DNA of 64,000 nucleotides from Bradyrhizobium sp. NFR13 (GCF_900114605.1 NZ_FOTP01000010.1:124001-188000), one strand, 5' to 3'. Shown: positions 26,952 through 36,135, numbered from the stretch's first letter. Numbers and translations: made by a program. The notes: generated from the sequence alone by a model not told the origin.

Positions 26952-27466
26952 CAACAACACGTCGGCCGACGCGAAATGGCTCCGCACGCGGCGTGCAACG
27001 ACCATGGATCCACGATCCGCTCTCGGCGTCCGCGCTCGGCCGTCACTCAACGTGAATCATGTTCTCCGCAGACTCGCATTCCGGATGAGCTGCCTGCGCC
27101 TTATCGGCAACGTCCGATTGCTCGTGATCTGCAGCGCTTCACTAGAGAGACGCCATCGTCACCGCAACGCTAATGCACGCGCTGCGATTTAGAATGTCTC
27201 GATCATCGACGACTCGTGTCGGTTGAGCTCGTGTCTGGAAAGATTCAAAAATTCTTTGGGAAGATTCTGCAGCATCTCAAGATGCGCAAATCAAAGGGAA
27301 CGTCGTGAGCTCTGGCGGTGGTTCGACGCCCGCCGTCAGCATCTCCGTATGGAGTCGGGCCCGCCGCGACAGCAGACGATGGAAGACGCGACAATGCCGG
27401 TCAATCCATCATCGGTACAATGGAAAACGTCTATCTAAGCAGGAAAAAAGAAGTCATCGCAAATGG
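26952..27466. other. Gene-free stretch between the two island segments
   Basis: 515 bases without a supportable gene. The part next to 26951 should contain the promoter of the siderophore receptor, but I could not see a clear Fur box. The remainder is lower in GC and ends in the dusA relic at 27335-27430. Confidence 0.5.
27335..27430 (-). pseudogene. Degenerate fragment of the dusA 5' end (relic B)
   Basis: On the plus strand this matches dusA 14638-14724 over about 80 bases, including the 20-mer CCGCCGCGACAGCAGACGAT that is identical in both copies. There are about eight substitutions plus a 5-bp deletion at the PMMDWTD codons. It cannot be translated (in-frame TGA and frameshift). It covers roughly dusA codons 5-40. 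It most likely marks an older insertion event at dusA. Confidence 0.8.
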
Positions 27467-29371
27467 TCAGAACGAAGCAGCGGAGCGATAATTCTTGGCT
27501 TTGATATCCCGCAGCGTTGATGCCGATTCCGATGCTGGTTGCGTCAGTGTTTCCCGTGCGAAGCGAACGCGATTCCGACCGCTCAACTTTGCTCGGTAAA
27601 GGGCGGCGTCAGCAGCATCAATCAAGCACCGCCACCCATCCTGACCGCCACGCCCTTTTGCCACGCCGAAGCTTGCAGTGACGCGCAATCGGGTACCGTC
27701 GGAAGTAATGATCTCGTGTAGCTGCAACGCAAGCCGGATTTTCCTGGCCAACGCTACGGCGCCGGCAAGATCATGGTCCGAGACCAGAATTGCGAACTCC
27801 TCACCGCCAAAACGAGCGACGATGTCGGTTGGACGCACGAGAGAGCGCATGAGGCGCGCGGCTTCTTTGAGGACATCGTCGCCGGCGAGATGACCATGCG
27901 TATCATTAATCCTCTTGAAATGGTCGAGATCGATGAGGATGAGAATGCTGGCGTCGTCCGCCTTGGTCTGGCCATCAACGCGACGCTCACCAAGCTGGTC
28001 CAGTGCACGTCGGTTGAGGACGTTGGTCAACCCATCGGTCTCAGCCTGCAATTTCAGTTGCCCCATCAGGGACGCACGCTCCTGCAACTTGCCTTGCAAG
28101 ATATCAATCGCATCGAACAGATGTAACATCTCAGAGGCGTGATACAGGTCACGTTTCAATGCGCTTGGGTTATCTTCCGCCAAGCCGATCACCTCTTCCC
28201 CGGCTCGTAGCAACGGCCGGAAAATACTGACCTGAATGGAGAGGACGAAGCCAATTAGCACAGCAAGCAGCAAGGCAGTCACGGCGGCGACAGCGATAAG
28301 AATTTTTAGTGCACGGTCGCGTGCCGCGACGACATTCTCAACGGCTAGATTCAAGAACTCACTGCGAAAGTGTTCCAGCGGCTGAAGTGTGGCGACGAAG
28401 CGCGTCGTCAGTTGCTCAGCTGTCATCGAGTAGCTGCCCGATAGTCGGCCTTCCGCAATGAGCGTATCGATGATCGCAAGTCCCTTGCCGAAGAACAGAC
28501 GCTCCACATCCCGTCGACTGTCCAGCAGACGAGCATCTCCGCGGTACAGCGCATCCTGGCCTCCGACGAGGCGCCAAAGCTCCAGAATGCGACCGCGTGT
28601 GCGACCGACCTCGATCAAATTCCTGAGTTCCAGTTTTTCACCGAGAGCGACCGGCGCCATAATCTGGGAGGCTATCCGGCCGCCGTATTCCCGAAGATCA
28701 CTCAATATCTGGCCTGTGAGGACCGGGCCCGCCAGACTCGTATCGCTGTTAACCAGTTCGTTGGCCTTCCAAGCAATCGCGGCCTGGAGTTCATCGACGA
28801 CCACGAACATCTGCCCGATCGCCTGTTGAATATCCTCAACACGACGATTTTCGCGCGGTATGGAGACGACGCGGTCAACTTCCATTCTGGCTTGCGAAAG
28901 CTCCTCCCGCACCCGATCGAACAAGCGTTTTGGAACAGGATGATCGTGCAACCCATACGGCATAGCCAGATGAGCGGCCACCCCATCGAGGGCGGCATCG
29001 CTTCGAGTCCGGAACTCGGCAAGCCTTTTCGATGCCGAGCTGTCGGTTGACGCTTCCGCAGCCATCATGACGTTGGCTGGGCCACGTTCCGCAGAAAGGT
29101 GATTAGCGGCGTCGAGGAGCAGCCGGAAAGCCTGAATGTCGAAGAGATTTTGCCGGGCTTGAGCGTAATCCACGTACAGCCGGCCGATGATGGTGAGAGC
29201 AAGGATGACCGTGCAGACAATCGCCAAGCCGGTGCGTGTCCAAAGCTTCCGACGAAGGCTATGTTCAGCCTTGCTCTTGGATCCGTCCATCCTGCGACCG
29301 AATTGGGCTTTGACTCCTTCAGTCTTTGCTTCGACAGAATTCGACAACTTCAAATTTATAAATCGAAACAT
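27467..29371 (-). CDS. Membrane diguanylate cyclase (GGDEF)
   Basis: The 634-residue protein has transmembrane helices near residues 50-68 and 380-402, with a periplasmic helical sensor of about 310 residues between them (nitrate-sensor/NIT-like helical bundle by appearance). After a short linker the GGDEF domain starts at TDGLTNVLNRRAL. The active site is GGEEF in VARFGGEEFAIL, and an inhibitory site RPTD lies five residues before it, so it should be an active, feedback-inhibited c-di-GMP synthase. No EAL domain is present. It is the only gene between dusA relics B and C, so it was probably carried as cargo. The start at 29371 has a GGGG stretch upstream. Confidence 0.85.
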   Translation of the reverse strand: MFRFINLKLSNSVEAKTEGVKAQFGRRMDGSKSKAEHSLRRKLWTRTGLAIVCTVILALTIIGRLYVDYAQARQNLFDIQAFRLLLDAANHLSAERGPANVMMAAEASTDSSASKRLAEFRTRSDAALDGVAAHLAMPYGLHDHPVPKRLFDRVREELSQARMEVDRVVSIPRENRRVEDIQQAIGQMFVVVDELQAAIAWKANELVNSDTSLAGPVLTGQILSDLREYGGRIASQIMAPVALGEKLELRNLIEVGRTRGRILELWRLVGGQDALYRGDARLLDSRRDVERLFFGKGLAIIDTLIAEGRLSGSYSMTAEQLTTRFVATLQPLEHFRSEFLNLAVENVVAARDRALKILIAVAAVTALLLAVLIGFVLSIQVSIFRPLLRAGEEVIGLAEDNPSALKRDLYHASEMLHLFDAIDILQGKLQERASLMGQLKLQAETDGLTNVLNRRALDQLGERRVDGQTKADDASILILIDLDHFKRINDTHGHLAGDDVLKEAARLMRSLVRPTDIVARFGGEEFAILVSDHDLAGAVALARKIRLALQLHEIITSDGTRLRVTASFGVAKGRGGQDGWRCLIDAADAALYRAKLSGRNRVRFARETLTQPASESASTLRDIKAKNYRSAASF

Positions 29372-29528
29372 GCAACCCCAAACGCGCAGGACTTAAAATA
29401 TCCTTTCAATGGCCCCATACTTTCGAAGCCAGTGTGATGCTCAAAATATCGGCATCCAACTTCCGATCAGTGAATCAACTTGGTAACGAGTTTGTTTATT
29501 TCCGGCGCTCCGTAATATTGTCTTCGAC

Positions 29529-29550
29529 CGATCAACCAGGTGGTTGATCG
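29529..29550. promoter_or_regulatory. 22-bp perfect palindrome upstream of the GGDEF gene
   Basis: Arms CGATCAACCA (29529-29538) and TGGTTGATCG (29541-29550) are exact complements separated by GG. No T-run follows. It lies about 160 bp upstream of the GGDEF start, a possible operator site. Function unknown. Confidence 0.4.
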
Positions 29551-29832
29551 AGCATCATCTCATTGGGGTGTTCGCCGTAATTTCTGAGGCGTAGTTTCAT
29601 CCGTCGTAGAGCGCCTCGGCGTTATTAGCCGAGATGCTATACGAGGATTGCCGACCAAATCACTCTGAAGCGCACAATCATACGGATTTGCGCAGTAGGC
29701 TGCGATACACGACAACGTCCAAACGAAAATGGAAGCGCGAGATCGCTCGCTTCTCGCGCGTCGAAAATAGATTGGCAGAGCATTTGGTAATGCACGGCTT
29801 ATCGAGTTCGCTCAACGCTTTGCTTTTCCGCT

Positions 29833-29880
29833 CGGTCAGTCCAGTCCATCATCGGCGCGGTGCAGAAACGGATGTTCACC
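29833..29880 (-). pseudogene. Original dusA 5' end left beside serA (relic C)
   Basis: Read on the minus strand from 29879, GTG AAC ATC CGT encodes VNIRFCTAPMMDWTDR, the DusA N-terminus, and then diverges. It begins about 40 bp after the serA stop on the same strand. The segment differs from the 5' end of the intact dusA at 14.7 kb except in the PMMDWTD core, as expected if the island replaced the 5' end of the gene. Confidence 0.75.
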
Positions 29881-29919
29881 TGCGTCTATCCCATGTCGTT
29901 CGTGCAGCATACCTGCCGC

Positions 29920-31188
29920 TCAATCCTTGTATTCGTAGAGCAAGCGCGCGCGGATCGTACCTTCCAGCGCCCGAATATCCGCTAGCACCCGCTCGCTGTC
30001 CGCTGCGGACGCATCGGCGTCGAGCACGACATAACCGATGTCATTGCTGGTCTCGTAATACTGCGCTGCGATGTTGACCGCATGGCGCGCCAGCACTTCG
30101 TTCAGCCGTCCCAGCATGCCCGGAACGTTGCGCTGAACCTGAATGAAACGCGTGCCTGACGGGCGCGCCGGCAGTTGCACCTGTGGGAAGTTCACCGCGC
30201 CCATGGTCGAGCCACTGTCGCTGTAGTCGATCAGCTTGCGTGCGACTTCGGCGCCAATGCGCTCCTGGGCCTCTTCGGTGGAGCCACCGACATGCGGCGT
30301 CAAGATGACGTTCTCCAGACCCTGCAGCGGGGTCACGAAGCGCTCCTGATTGGAGCTGGGCTCGACAGGGAATACGTCGACGGCAGCGCCGCGGAGCTTA
30401 CCGCTGCGCAAGGCATCGGCGAGCGCGTCGAGATCGACCACCGTGCCGCGGCTGTTGTTGATGAAATAGGCGCCGTCCTTCATGGCGGCGAACTCGTCGC
30501 GACCGATCATCCCCTGCGTGGCCGGTGTCTCCGGCACATGCATGCTGACCACATCGCTCTGCGCGAGCAGTTCCTGCAGGCTTCCAACGGGTTCGGTGTT
30601 GCCGTGACGCAGCCGGTCGGTGTGGTCGTAGAAGATCACGCGCATGCCCAGCGCTTCCGCCAGATTCGAGAGCTGCGAGCCGATGCTGCCGTAACCAACG
30701 ATACCTAGAGTCTTGCCACGCACCTCATAGCTGTTACTGGCCGATTTCTCCCAACCGCCTTCATGCGCCAGATTGGAGCGCGAGATGATCCGGCGGAACA
30801 GCATGACGATCTCGCCGATCACCAGTTCGGCAACCGAGCGCGTATTCGAGAACGGCGCATTGAACACCGGAATGCCTGATCGCCGCGCAGCGTCGATGTC
30901 CACCTGATTGGTGCCGACGCTAAAGCAGCCGATCGCGATCAGCCGGTCTGCAGCATCGAGCACGTCCTGGGTGATCTGCGTGCGCGACCGGATACCGAGA
31001 ATGTGGACGCCCTTGAGCGCTTCCTTCAGCTCATTGCCACCGAGCGCCTTGGAGAGCCGCGTCACGCTGGAATAGTCTGCCGCTCCGATCAACTCGACCG
31101 CGCTGTCGTTCACGCCCTCGAGCAGAAGGATTTTGATCTTGTCTTTCGGAAGGGAAAGCTGCGGCAAAGGCAGGCTGTTCTTGGTCAC
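29920..31188 (-). CDS. serA: D-3-phosphoglycerate dehydrogenase (E. coli type, with ACT domain)
   Basis: The 422-residue enzyme catalyses the first step of serine synthesis, oxidising 3-phosphoglycerate to 3-phosphohydroxypyruvate. The NAD motif GIVGYGSIGSQLSNLAE lies near residue 160, the catalytic Arg/Glu/His are in SRTQITQDVL, VFPVEPSSN and ILTPHVGGSTEEAQE, and a C-terminal ACT domain (RNVPGMLGRLNEVLARHAVN) gives serine feedback. Length and domain order match E. coli SerA (410) rather than the longer type. The gene seems to be the original upstream neighbour of dusA. Confidence 0.95.
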   Translation of the reverse strand: MTKNSLPLPQLSLPKDKIKILLLEGVNDSAVELIGAADYSSVTRLSKALGGNELKEALKGVHILGIRSRTQITQDVLDAADRLIAIGCFSVGTNQVDIDAARRSGIPVFNAPFSNTRSVAELVIGEIVMLFRRIISRSNLAHEGGWEKSASNSYEVRGKTLGIVGYGSIGSQLSNLAEALGMRVIFYDHTDRLRHGNTEPVGSLQELLAQSDVVSMHVPETPATQGMIGRDEFAAMKDGAYFINNSRGTVVDLDALADALRSGKLRGAAVDVFPVEPSSNQERFVTPLQGLENVILTPHVGGSTEEAQERIGAEVARKLIDYSDSGSTMGAVNFPQVQLPARPSGTRFIQVQRNVPGMLGRLNEVLARHAVNIAAQYYETSNDIGYVVLDADASAADSERVLADIRALEGTIRARLLYEYKD

Positions 31189-31477
31189 GGTCGCGGCGTC
31201 CTTTGAGCAACGAATGAGATGAGAACCACGCGCGAGCGGTAAAGCTCCCGGTTGGTTCGGCTCAGATCGTCTGGTTCGATTTGGCGCCTGTTTAACGTCA
31301 CCGCGCCGATCTTGCTACGGGTATCTAAGCCATTGAAATCACTTATCTCTGATCCGAGGTCACAGAGGAGCCGGTTCGGGACCGCGCTGTGGCCTGCGAG
31401 AATCTGGATGGCTGGCCTGCCCACGCGATCCCGCAAGGAACGGAACAGAGCCCAGGCAATTGTCATGCGAATTCAGC

Positions 31478-32758
31478 GTGAGGCGCCGGAGCGCCTTGCC
31501 TCCCCCGACTTCAAGGTGCCCCATTTCCGATCTCGATCCCGATACTACCGAGCAGGCTGATTTGCGCGGCGGACGCTCGCCGTGGTTTGCCGGCCTGCGG
31601 CACGCTCCCCGTGCGTCCCTCACCGAAGACATCGCATGCGATGCACTGATCGTCGGCGCGGGCATCACCGGTGCCCTGATGGCCGAGCAGCTGACGCGGC
31701 AGGGACTGGATGTCGTCATCGTCGATCGCGAACTGCCCGGGCGCGGCAGCACGGCGGCGAGTACGTCGATGCTGCTGTGGGAGATCGATCGTTCGCTGCA
31801 GGAGCTGACACATCTCTATGGCTACGAACGTGCTGTACGTGCCTATCGTGCCAGCTATGACGCCGTACATGGATTGAAGGCGCTGGTTCGCTCGCTCGAC
31901 CTGCGCTGCGATATGCGCGCCAAGGCCTCGCTCTATCTTGCCGCAGGCGAGAGTGCCAAAGAGCTGATCGAAGAACACGCGCTTCGCAAACGCGCCGGCC
32001 TGCCCGGCACACTCCTCGATCACAAAGCCCTCCTGTCCGAATACGACATTGCCCGGGCGGGTGCCATCGTCTCGCCCGACTCGGCGGATTCCGATCCGTT
32101 ACGACTGGCGCTGGCCCTGCTGAATGTTGCGACGTCGCGCGGTGCGCGATTGTTCGAAGCGGAGACGACCGCGTTCGACACCGCAGGCCATGAAGTCGGC
32201 GTGCAATTGACGGACGGTCGTATCATCGAAGCACGCCACGTCGTGCTGGCGACGGGCTATGTGATGCCCGACATCGTGCAAACCACCGTCCAAAAGCCGT
32301 CATCGAGCTGGGCGATCGCGACAAAGCCGCAGCCGGACAGACTCTGGCGCGACGGCGTGCTGATCTGGGAAGACAGCAAGGATTATCTTTACGCCCGAAC
32401 CACCGCGTCTGGCAGGATCATTATCGGCGGCGAAGACAGCGGCAAGATCATCGATCCCGATGCACGCGATGCCCTCATCCCGGCCAAGGCGCGCGCGCTG
32501 ACGGAGAAGCTCGCCGCCCTTTGGCCGCGCGCCGAACTTGCAATCGATCACCGCTGGGCCGGCACCTTCGATACCACGCGCGACGGCCTCCCCCTGATCG
32601 GGCCGGTGCCCGGACATCCGCATCTCTATGCCGCCTATGGCTATGGCGGCAACGGCATCACCTTCAGCTATCTCGCGGCGCAACTGATCGGCGGACTGAT
32701 CGCGGGCAAACGCTCTCCGTTGCTCGACGATTTCGCGCTGCAACGCGACATGGCCTGA
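31478..32758 (+). CDS. FAD-dependent oxidoreductase, DAO (glycine/D-amino-acid oxidase) family
   Basis: A protein of about 426 residues with the ADP-binding Rossmann motif DALIVGAGITGALMAEQL, then GRGSTAASTSMLLWEID (FAD contact, typical of the DAO family) and the C-terminal GTFDTTRDGLPLIGPV and YGYGGNGITFS. The substrate is not known. The start is unclear. No ATG lies upstream of the Rossmann motif, so I use the GTG at 31478. A GTG at 31516 would fit family N-termini (MPISDLD-like) if one C of a CCCC run were removed, which suggests a small indel. It is divergent from serA and upstream of the molybdenum hydroxylase genes. Confidence 0.75.
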   Translation: MRRRSALPPPTSRCPISDLDPDTTEQADLRGGRSPWFAGLRHAPRASLTEDIACDALIVGAGITGALMAEQLTRQGLDVVIVDRELPGRGSTAASTSMLLWEIDRSLQELTHLYGYERAVRAYRASYDAVHGLKALVRSLDLRCDMRAKASLYLAAGESAKELIEEHALRKRAGLPGTLLDHKALLSEYDIARAGAIVSPDSADSDPLRLALALLNVATSRGARLFEAETTAFDTAGHEVGVQLTDGRIIEARHVVLATGYVMPDIVQTTVQKPSSSWAIATKPQPDRLWRDGVLIWEDSKDYLYARTTASGRIIIGGEDSGKIIDPDARDALIPAKARALTEKLAALWPRAELAIDHRWAGTFDTTRDGLPLIGPVPGHPHLYAAYGYGGNGITFSYLAAQLIGGLIAGKRSPLLDDFALQRDMA

Positions 32759-32867
32759 AACCTGGCGCGCGACTCGGCGATTTTCAGCTATCCCCATGTG
32801 ATGAAAACGCAGGCGCTGAACGCACCGTTTTGCGTCAGCAATCCTGATTGACTTCCAAAAGCCGATT

Positions 32868-32884
32868 GTTAGCATACAAGTGAA
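32868..32884. promoter_or_regulatory. Predicted operator (degenerate copy) before the molybdenum hydroxylase genes
   Basis: GTTAGCATACAAGTGAA matches the repeated palindrome found at 44259, 46979 and 47062 (core TTTGC-NN-ACAAACGAA) in about 13 of 16 positions. It ends 31 bp upstream of the first gene. The symmetry is weaker than in the other copies. Confidence 0.45.
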
Positions 32885-32914
32885 TTTTGGCCCTCCTGCC
32901 CGGGGTTTTTCCGC

Positions 32915-33772
32915 ATGAAGCCGGCGCCGTTCACAAGGCATGTGCCACGTACCGTGGATGAAGTTGTGAGTGCATTGGCGGAGTTTGCGCCGCTCGACGG
33001 CCGCATTCTGGCAGGTGGCCAGAGTCTGGTGCCGATCATGGCGTTCCGCATGGCGCGGCCGGCGCATTTGATCGATATCAACGAGGTCGAAGGCCTCGAC
33101 CGCCTCGCTGTCGATGGCGACTATCTGTCCATCGGCGCGCGCGTGCGTCATGGCGCATTCCACAAGCCGGTGATCGACGGACCGCTCGGCAAGCTGCTCG
33201 CTTTCGTCGTCAGCCACATCGCGCATTATCCGATCCGTATGCGCGGCACCTTCTGCGGCAGCCTCGCCCATGCCGATCCCGCCTCGGAATGGTGCCTCGT
33301 CGCTGCGACGCTCGATGCGCAACTCGTCGTAAAGAGCGTGCGCGGCGACCGCATCGTTGATGTCACAGATTTCCTCGAAGGCATCATGTCGACGTCGCTG
33401 GCCGAGGACGAATTTCTCGCCGAAGCGCGTCTGCCGCTGCTGCCTGACGATACCAAATTCGGCTTCTACGAATTCAGCCGCCGCGCTGGAGATTTCGCGA
33501 TGTCGGCGGCGCTGGTCACCTATCGGCTTGTCGATGGGGTGATCACTGACGCTTGTGTCGGCATTGGCGGCGCTGAGGATCGTGCACGGCGCATTCCGGA
33601 AGCCGAGAATGTCCTGAACGGTCAGGCCCCCTCGCCCGAGCTGTTCGTCGCGGCCGGTGAAGCGGCCGCCACTGCGATCGAGCCACTGGAGGATGCTCAG
33701 ACCACGGCCGAATATCGCCGCGATCTGGTCCGCGCCGTCACGCGCCGCGCGCTGGAGCGCTCGACGCAATGA
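32915..33772 (+). CDS. Molybdenum hydroxylase FAD subunit (CoxM type)
   Basis: The 285-residue medium subunit of a xanthine-dehydrogenase-family enzyme, carrying FAD. The pyrophosphate-binding loops are seen as LAGGQSLVPIMAFRMARP (about 32-50) and RGTFCGSLAHADPASEW (about 108-124), as in CoxM and CutM. It lacks the extra [4Fe-4S] insertion of 4-hydroxybenzoyl-CoA reductase. The stop overlaps the next start (ATGA), so it is made together with the large subunit. A predicted operator lies 31 bp upstream. Confidence 0.9.
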   Translation: MKPAPFTRHVPRTVDEVVSALAEFAPLDGRILAGGQSLVPIMAFRMARPAHLIDINEVEGLDRLAVDGDYLSIGARVRHGAFHKPVIDGPLGKLLAFVVSHIAHYPIRMRGTFCGSLAHADPASEWCLVAATLDAQLVVKSVRGDRIVDVTDFLEGIMSTSLAEDEFLAEARLPLLPDDTKFGFYEFSRRAGDFAMSAALVTYRLVDGVITDACVGIGGAEDRARRIPEAENVLNGQAPSPELFVAAGEAAATAIEPLEDAQTTAEYRRDLVRAVTRRALERSTQ

Positions 33773-36135
33773 CGGTGCACACCAAGGGCTCCGGAACAAC
33801 CTGGGTCGGGCGCTCCATACGCCGCCTCGAGGACCCCTCCCTCGTCACCGGCCGCGGCCGCTTTACCGCAGATTTGCCGGCCACCCATTGGGTGCGCTTC
33901 GTCAGGAGCAGCGTTGCCGCCGGAACGATCGAAAAGGTCAGCGCCCCGGAAGGCGCGGGCATCGTCACAGCAAGGGATCTGACAAAGCTGAAGCCAATCC
34001 GGCCGATGCTGAGCAAGTTTAACTATGTCGCGGTCGGCCAGCCGATCCTCGCCGATGGCGTCGTGCGCTTCACCGGCGAATCCATCGCTGCCGTCTACGC
34101 GCCCAGCAAGGATAAGGCAGAAGACATCGCCGATCAGGTCGAGGTGGAGATCGCCGAAGGTACGCCGCTAATCGACTCCATGGATGCGCTGGCCGACAAC
34201 GCGCCGCTTGTTCATGCCGACACCAAGCACAATGTGATCGTCGAAGGCCGCATTGCGACTCCGGGTTTCGAGGATATCTGGAAAACGGCGCATCAGGTGC
34301 TACGCGTCGAGGCACGTTCACGCCGGCAGAACGCGACGCCAATGGAGGCGCGCGCCGGCCACGCCGCCTATGACAGCGCGACCGGCCGCGTCACGCTGAC
34401 CTGCACCACGCAGATGCCGCATCTGACGCGCACCGCCGTCTGCGACATTCTCGGCATTCCCGAGTCCGAACTGCGCGTCGTTGCCCCCGATGTCGGCGGC
34501 GGCTTCGGGCAGAAGATGTCGCTGGCACCGGAATATGTGCTGCTGGTCTGGCTGGCGCGCAAGCTAAGCAGTTCGGTGGCCTGGACCGAGGATCGCCGCG
34601 AGAACCTGATCGCGAGCTTCCACAGCCGCGACCAGCATGTTCAGCTCGAAGGCGCGTTCGACGCAAAAGGAAAGCTGCTCGCGCTGCGCGGCGACATCGT
34701 CGCCAATATCGGCGCCTATTCCTGCTTTCCGACCACCTGTGGCGTCGAACCGCTGATGGCGCTGGCCGAGCTGCCTGGCCCTTACGATGTGCGCGCCTAT
34801 GATTGCCGTTCGCGCGGCGTCATGACCAATACCTGCCCGATGGCGCCCTATCGCGGCGTCTCGCGGCCGGTCATCACCTTCGTGCTCGAACGGCTGATGG
34901 ACAAGGCCGCCGCCGCGTTCGGCATCGAGCCGACCGAACTGCGCCGCCGCAACCTGATCGACAAGTTTCCCTATACGTCAGCCACAGGTCTCGTCTTCGA
35001 CGACGGCAGCTACAAGGAAACCATGGAGATGGCCATCAAGGCCATCGACCTCGACGCGTTCCGCAAGCGCCAGAAGACGGCGCGCGATGCCGGCCGCTAT
35101 CTCGGCATCGGCATTGCCACATTCTCCGAGCGTACCGGCTATGGAAGCCCGGCTTTTGCCGCGCGTGGCATGGAGATCACGCCGGGCTTCGAGACCGTGT
35201 ATCTGACCATCGATCCCTCGGGCTTCGTCGAGGCTCGCATCGGCTCGTCACCTCACGGTCAGGGCCTGCGCACATCGCTGGCGCAGATCATTGCCGACGA
35301 GATCGGGATCGATCCGGAATTCATCAAGGTGGTTCATGGCGACACCGATCGCGCTCCCTATGGCTGGGGCACATTCGCCAGCCGTTCGCTGGTGCTGTCC
35401 GGTGGCGCCAGCCTGCTGGCTGCGCAGAAGATCCGGGCCAAGCTCCTGAAGATGGCGAGCCATCTGCTGGAAGCCGCGCCCGAAGACATCACGCTGCAAT
35501 CCGGCTCGGCGCATGTGATCGGCACCGACCGCTCTGTCACCATCGCGTCGATGGCCCGCGCGGCCTATCACCAGGCCCACATCTTCAAGGGCGAGATCGA
35601 ACCGGGTCTCACCGAAACCGGCACCTACGATCCATCCGGAACCTTCTCCAATGCCTGCCACGTCGCGATTGTCGAAGTCGATATCGAGACCGGCCGCGTC
35701 GAGATGGAGAAATTTCTCGTCGCCGAAGACGCGGGGCTGATCATCAACCCCATGATCGCCGATGGTCAGGTCCACGGCGGCGTTGCACAGGGCATTGGTA
35801 ATGCGCTGCTGGAAGAGATCATCTATGACGAGACCGGCAATATCCTGACCAGCACGCTGGCGGACTTCCTGCCGCCGACGACGCACGAAATTCCCGAGAT
35901 CGAGCTGCATCACATCGAAACCCTGACCGGCAATTCCATCACCAAGGCCAAGGGCCTCGGCGAAGGCGGCGCCATCGGGGCGCCCGCGGCGGTGATATCC
36001 GCGATCAACGACGCGCTGTCTCCGTTTGGAGTCTCCATCGACGAAATGCCGGCAACACCGCAGCGTATTCGCGCTGCCCTGCGCAATAGCGGAAAATTGC
36101 CGAACACACTCCCAAGCACGGGAAGGCTCGCATGA
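33769..36135 (+). CDS. Molybdenum hydroxylase large subunit 1 (CoxL type)
   Basis: The 788-residue molybdopterin-cytosine-dinucleotide subunit. It starts with the usual SIRRLEDPSLVTGRGRF, then shows the GGGFGQKMSLAPEYVLLVWL glycine loop, APYRGVSRPVITFVLERLMD near the active site, and the catalytic Glu in KGLGEGGAIGAPAAV. The active-site loop is not AYRCSFR, so it is not a form I CO dehydrogenase. Members of this group hydroxylate aromatic or N-heterocyclic compounds; the substrate is unknown. It overlaps CoxM and CoxS by four bases each. Confidence 0.9.
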   Translation: MTVHTKGSGTTWVGRSIRRLEDPSLVTGRGRFTADLPATHWVRFVRSSVAAGTIEKVSAPEGAGIVTARDLTKLKPIRPMLSKFNYVAVGQPILADGVVRFTGESIAAVYAPSKDKAEDIADQVEVEIAEGTPLIDSMDALADNAPLVHADTKHNVIVEGRIATPGFEDIWKTAHQVLRVEARSRRQNATPMEARAGHAAYDSATGRVTLTCTTQMPHLTRTAVCDILGIPESELRVVAPDVGGGFGQKMSLAPEYVLLVWLARKLSSSVAWTEDRRENLIASFHSRDQHVQLEGAFDAKGKLLALRGDIVANIGAYSCFPTTCGVEPLMALAELPGPYDVRAYDCRSRGVMTNTCPMAPYRGVSRPVITFVLERLMDKAAAAFGIEPTELRRRNLIDKFPYTSATGLVFDDGSYKETMEMAIKAIDLDAFRKRQKTARDAGRYLGIGIATFSERTGYGSPAFAARGMEITPGFETVYLTIDPSGFVEARIGSSPHGQGLRTSLAQIIADEIGIDPEFIKVVHGDTDRAPYGWGTFASRSLVLSGGASLLAAQKIRAKLLKMASHLLEAAPEDITLQSGSAHVIGTDRSVTIASMARAAYHQAHIFKGEIEPGLTETGTYDPSGTFSNACHVAIVEVDIETGRVEMEKFLVAEDAGLIINPMIADGQVHGGVAQGIGNALLEEIIYDETGNILTSTLADFLPPTTHEIPEIELHHIETLTGNSITKAKGLGEGGAIGAPAAVISAINDALSPFGVSIDEMPATPQRIRAALRNSGKLPNTLPSTGRLA

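Larger units (their letters stand above)
14701..29858. mobile_element. Decayed genomic island inserted in the 5' end of dusA (composite)
   Basis: Both ends carry a related 26-bp dusA sequence (14701-14726 and 29833-29858, three mismatches) covering codons for PMMDWTD. Left of 14701 dusA is continuous. Right of 29858 come five more dusA codons and then the serA stop at 29920, so serA-dusA was probably the original order. A third, degenerate dusA piece at 27335-27430 divides the segment into about 12.6 kb and 2.4 kb. The content is a hexonate catabolic operon, a siderophore receptor and a diguanylate cyclase, separated by long gene-free stretches. No integrase, transposase or phage gene is recognisable, so the element is likely immobile. 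Boundaries are inferred by eye. Confidence 0.6.
29372..29919. other. Gene-free stretch upstream of the GGDEF gene, with dusA relic C
   Basis: 548 bases with no supportable gene. An open frame on the plus strand (29634-30077) runs into serA antisense and has no ribosome binding site. The stretch contains a 22-bp palindrome and the dusA relic next to serA. It must include the promoter of the diguanylate cyclase. Confidence 0.5.

Noticed and set aside
29634-30077. 147-residue plus-strand open frame before serA
   Set aside because: Overlaps serA antisense and the dusA relic; no homology seen.
32300-33799. 499-residue minus-strand open frame over the FAD oxidoreductase and CoxM
   Set aside because: His/Arg/Gln-rich antisense translation; contains no recognisable motif, while both genes on the plus strand are clear.
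33769-36135. Carbon monoxide dehydrogenase (form I) as identity of the first large subunit
   Set aside because: The form I active-site loop with Cys (AYRCSFR) is absent; the loop reads PYRGVSRP.
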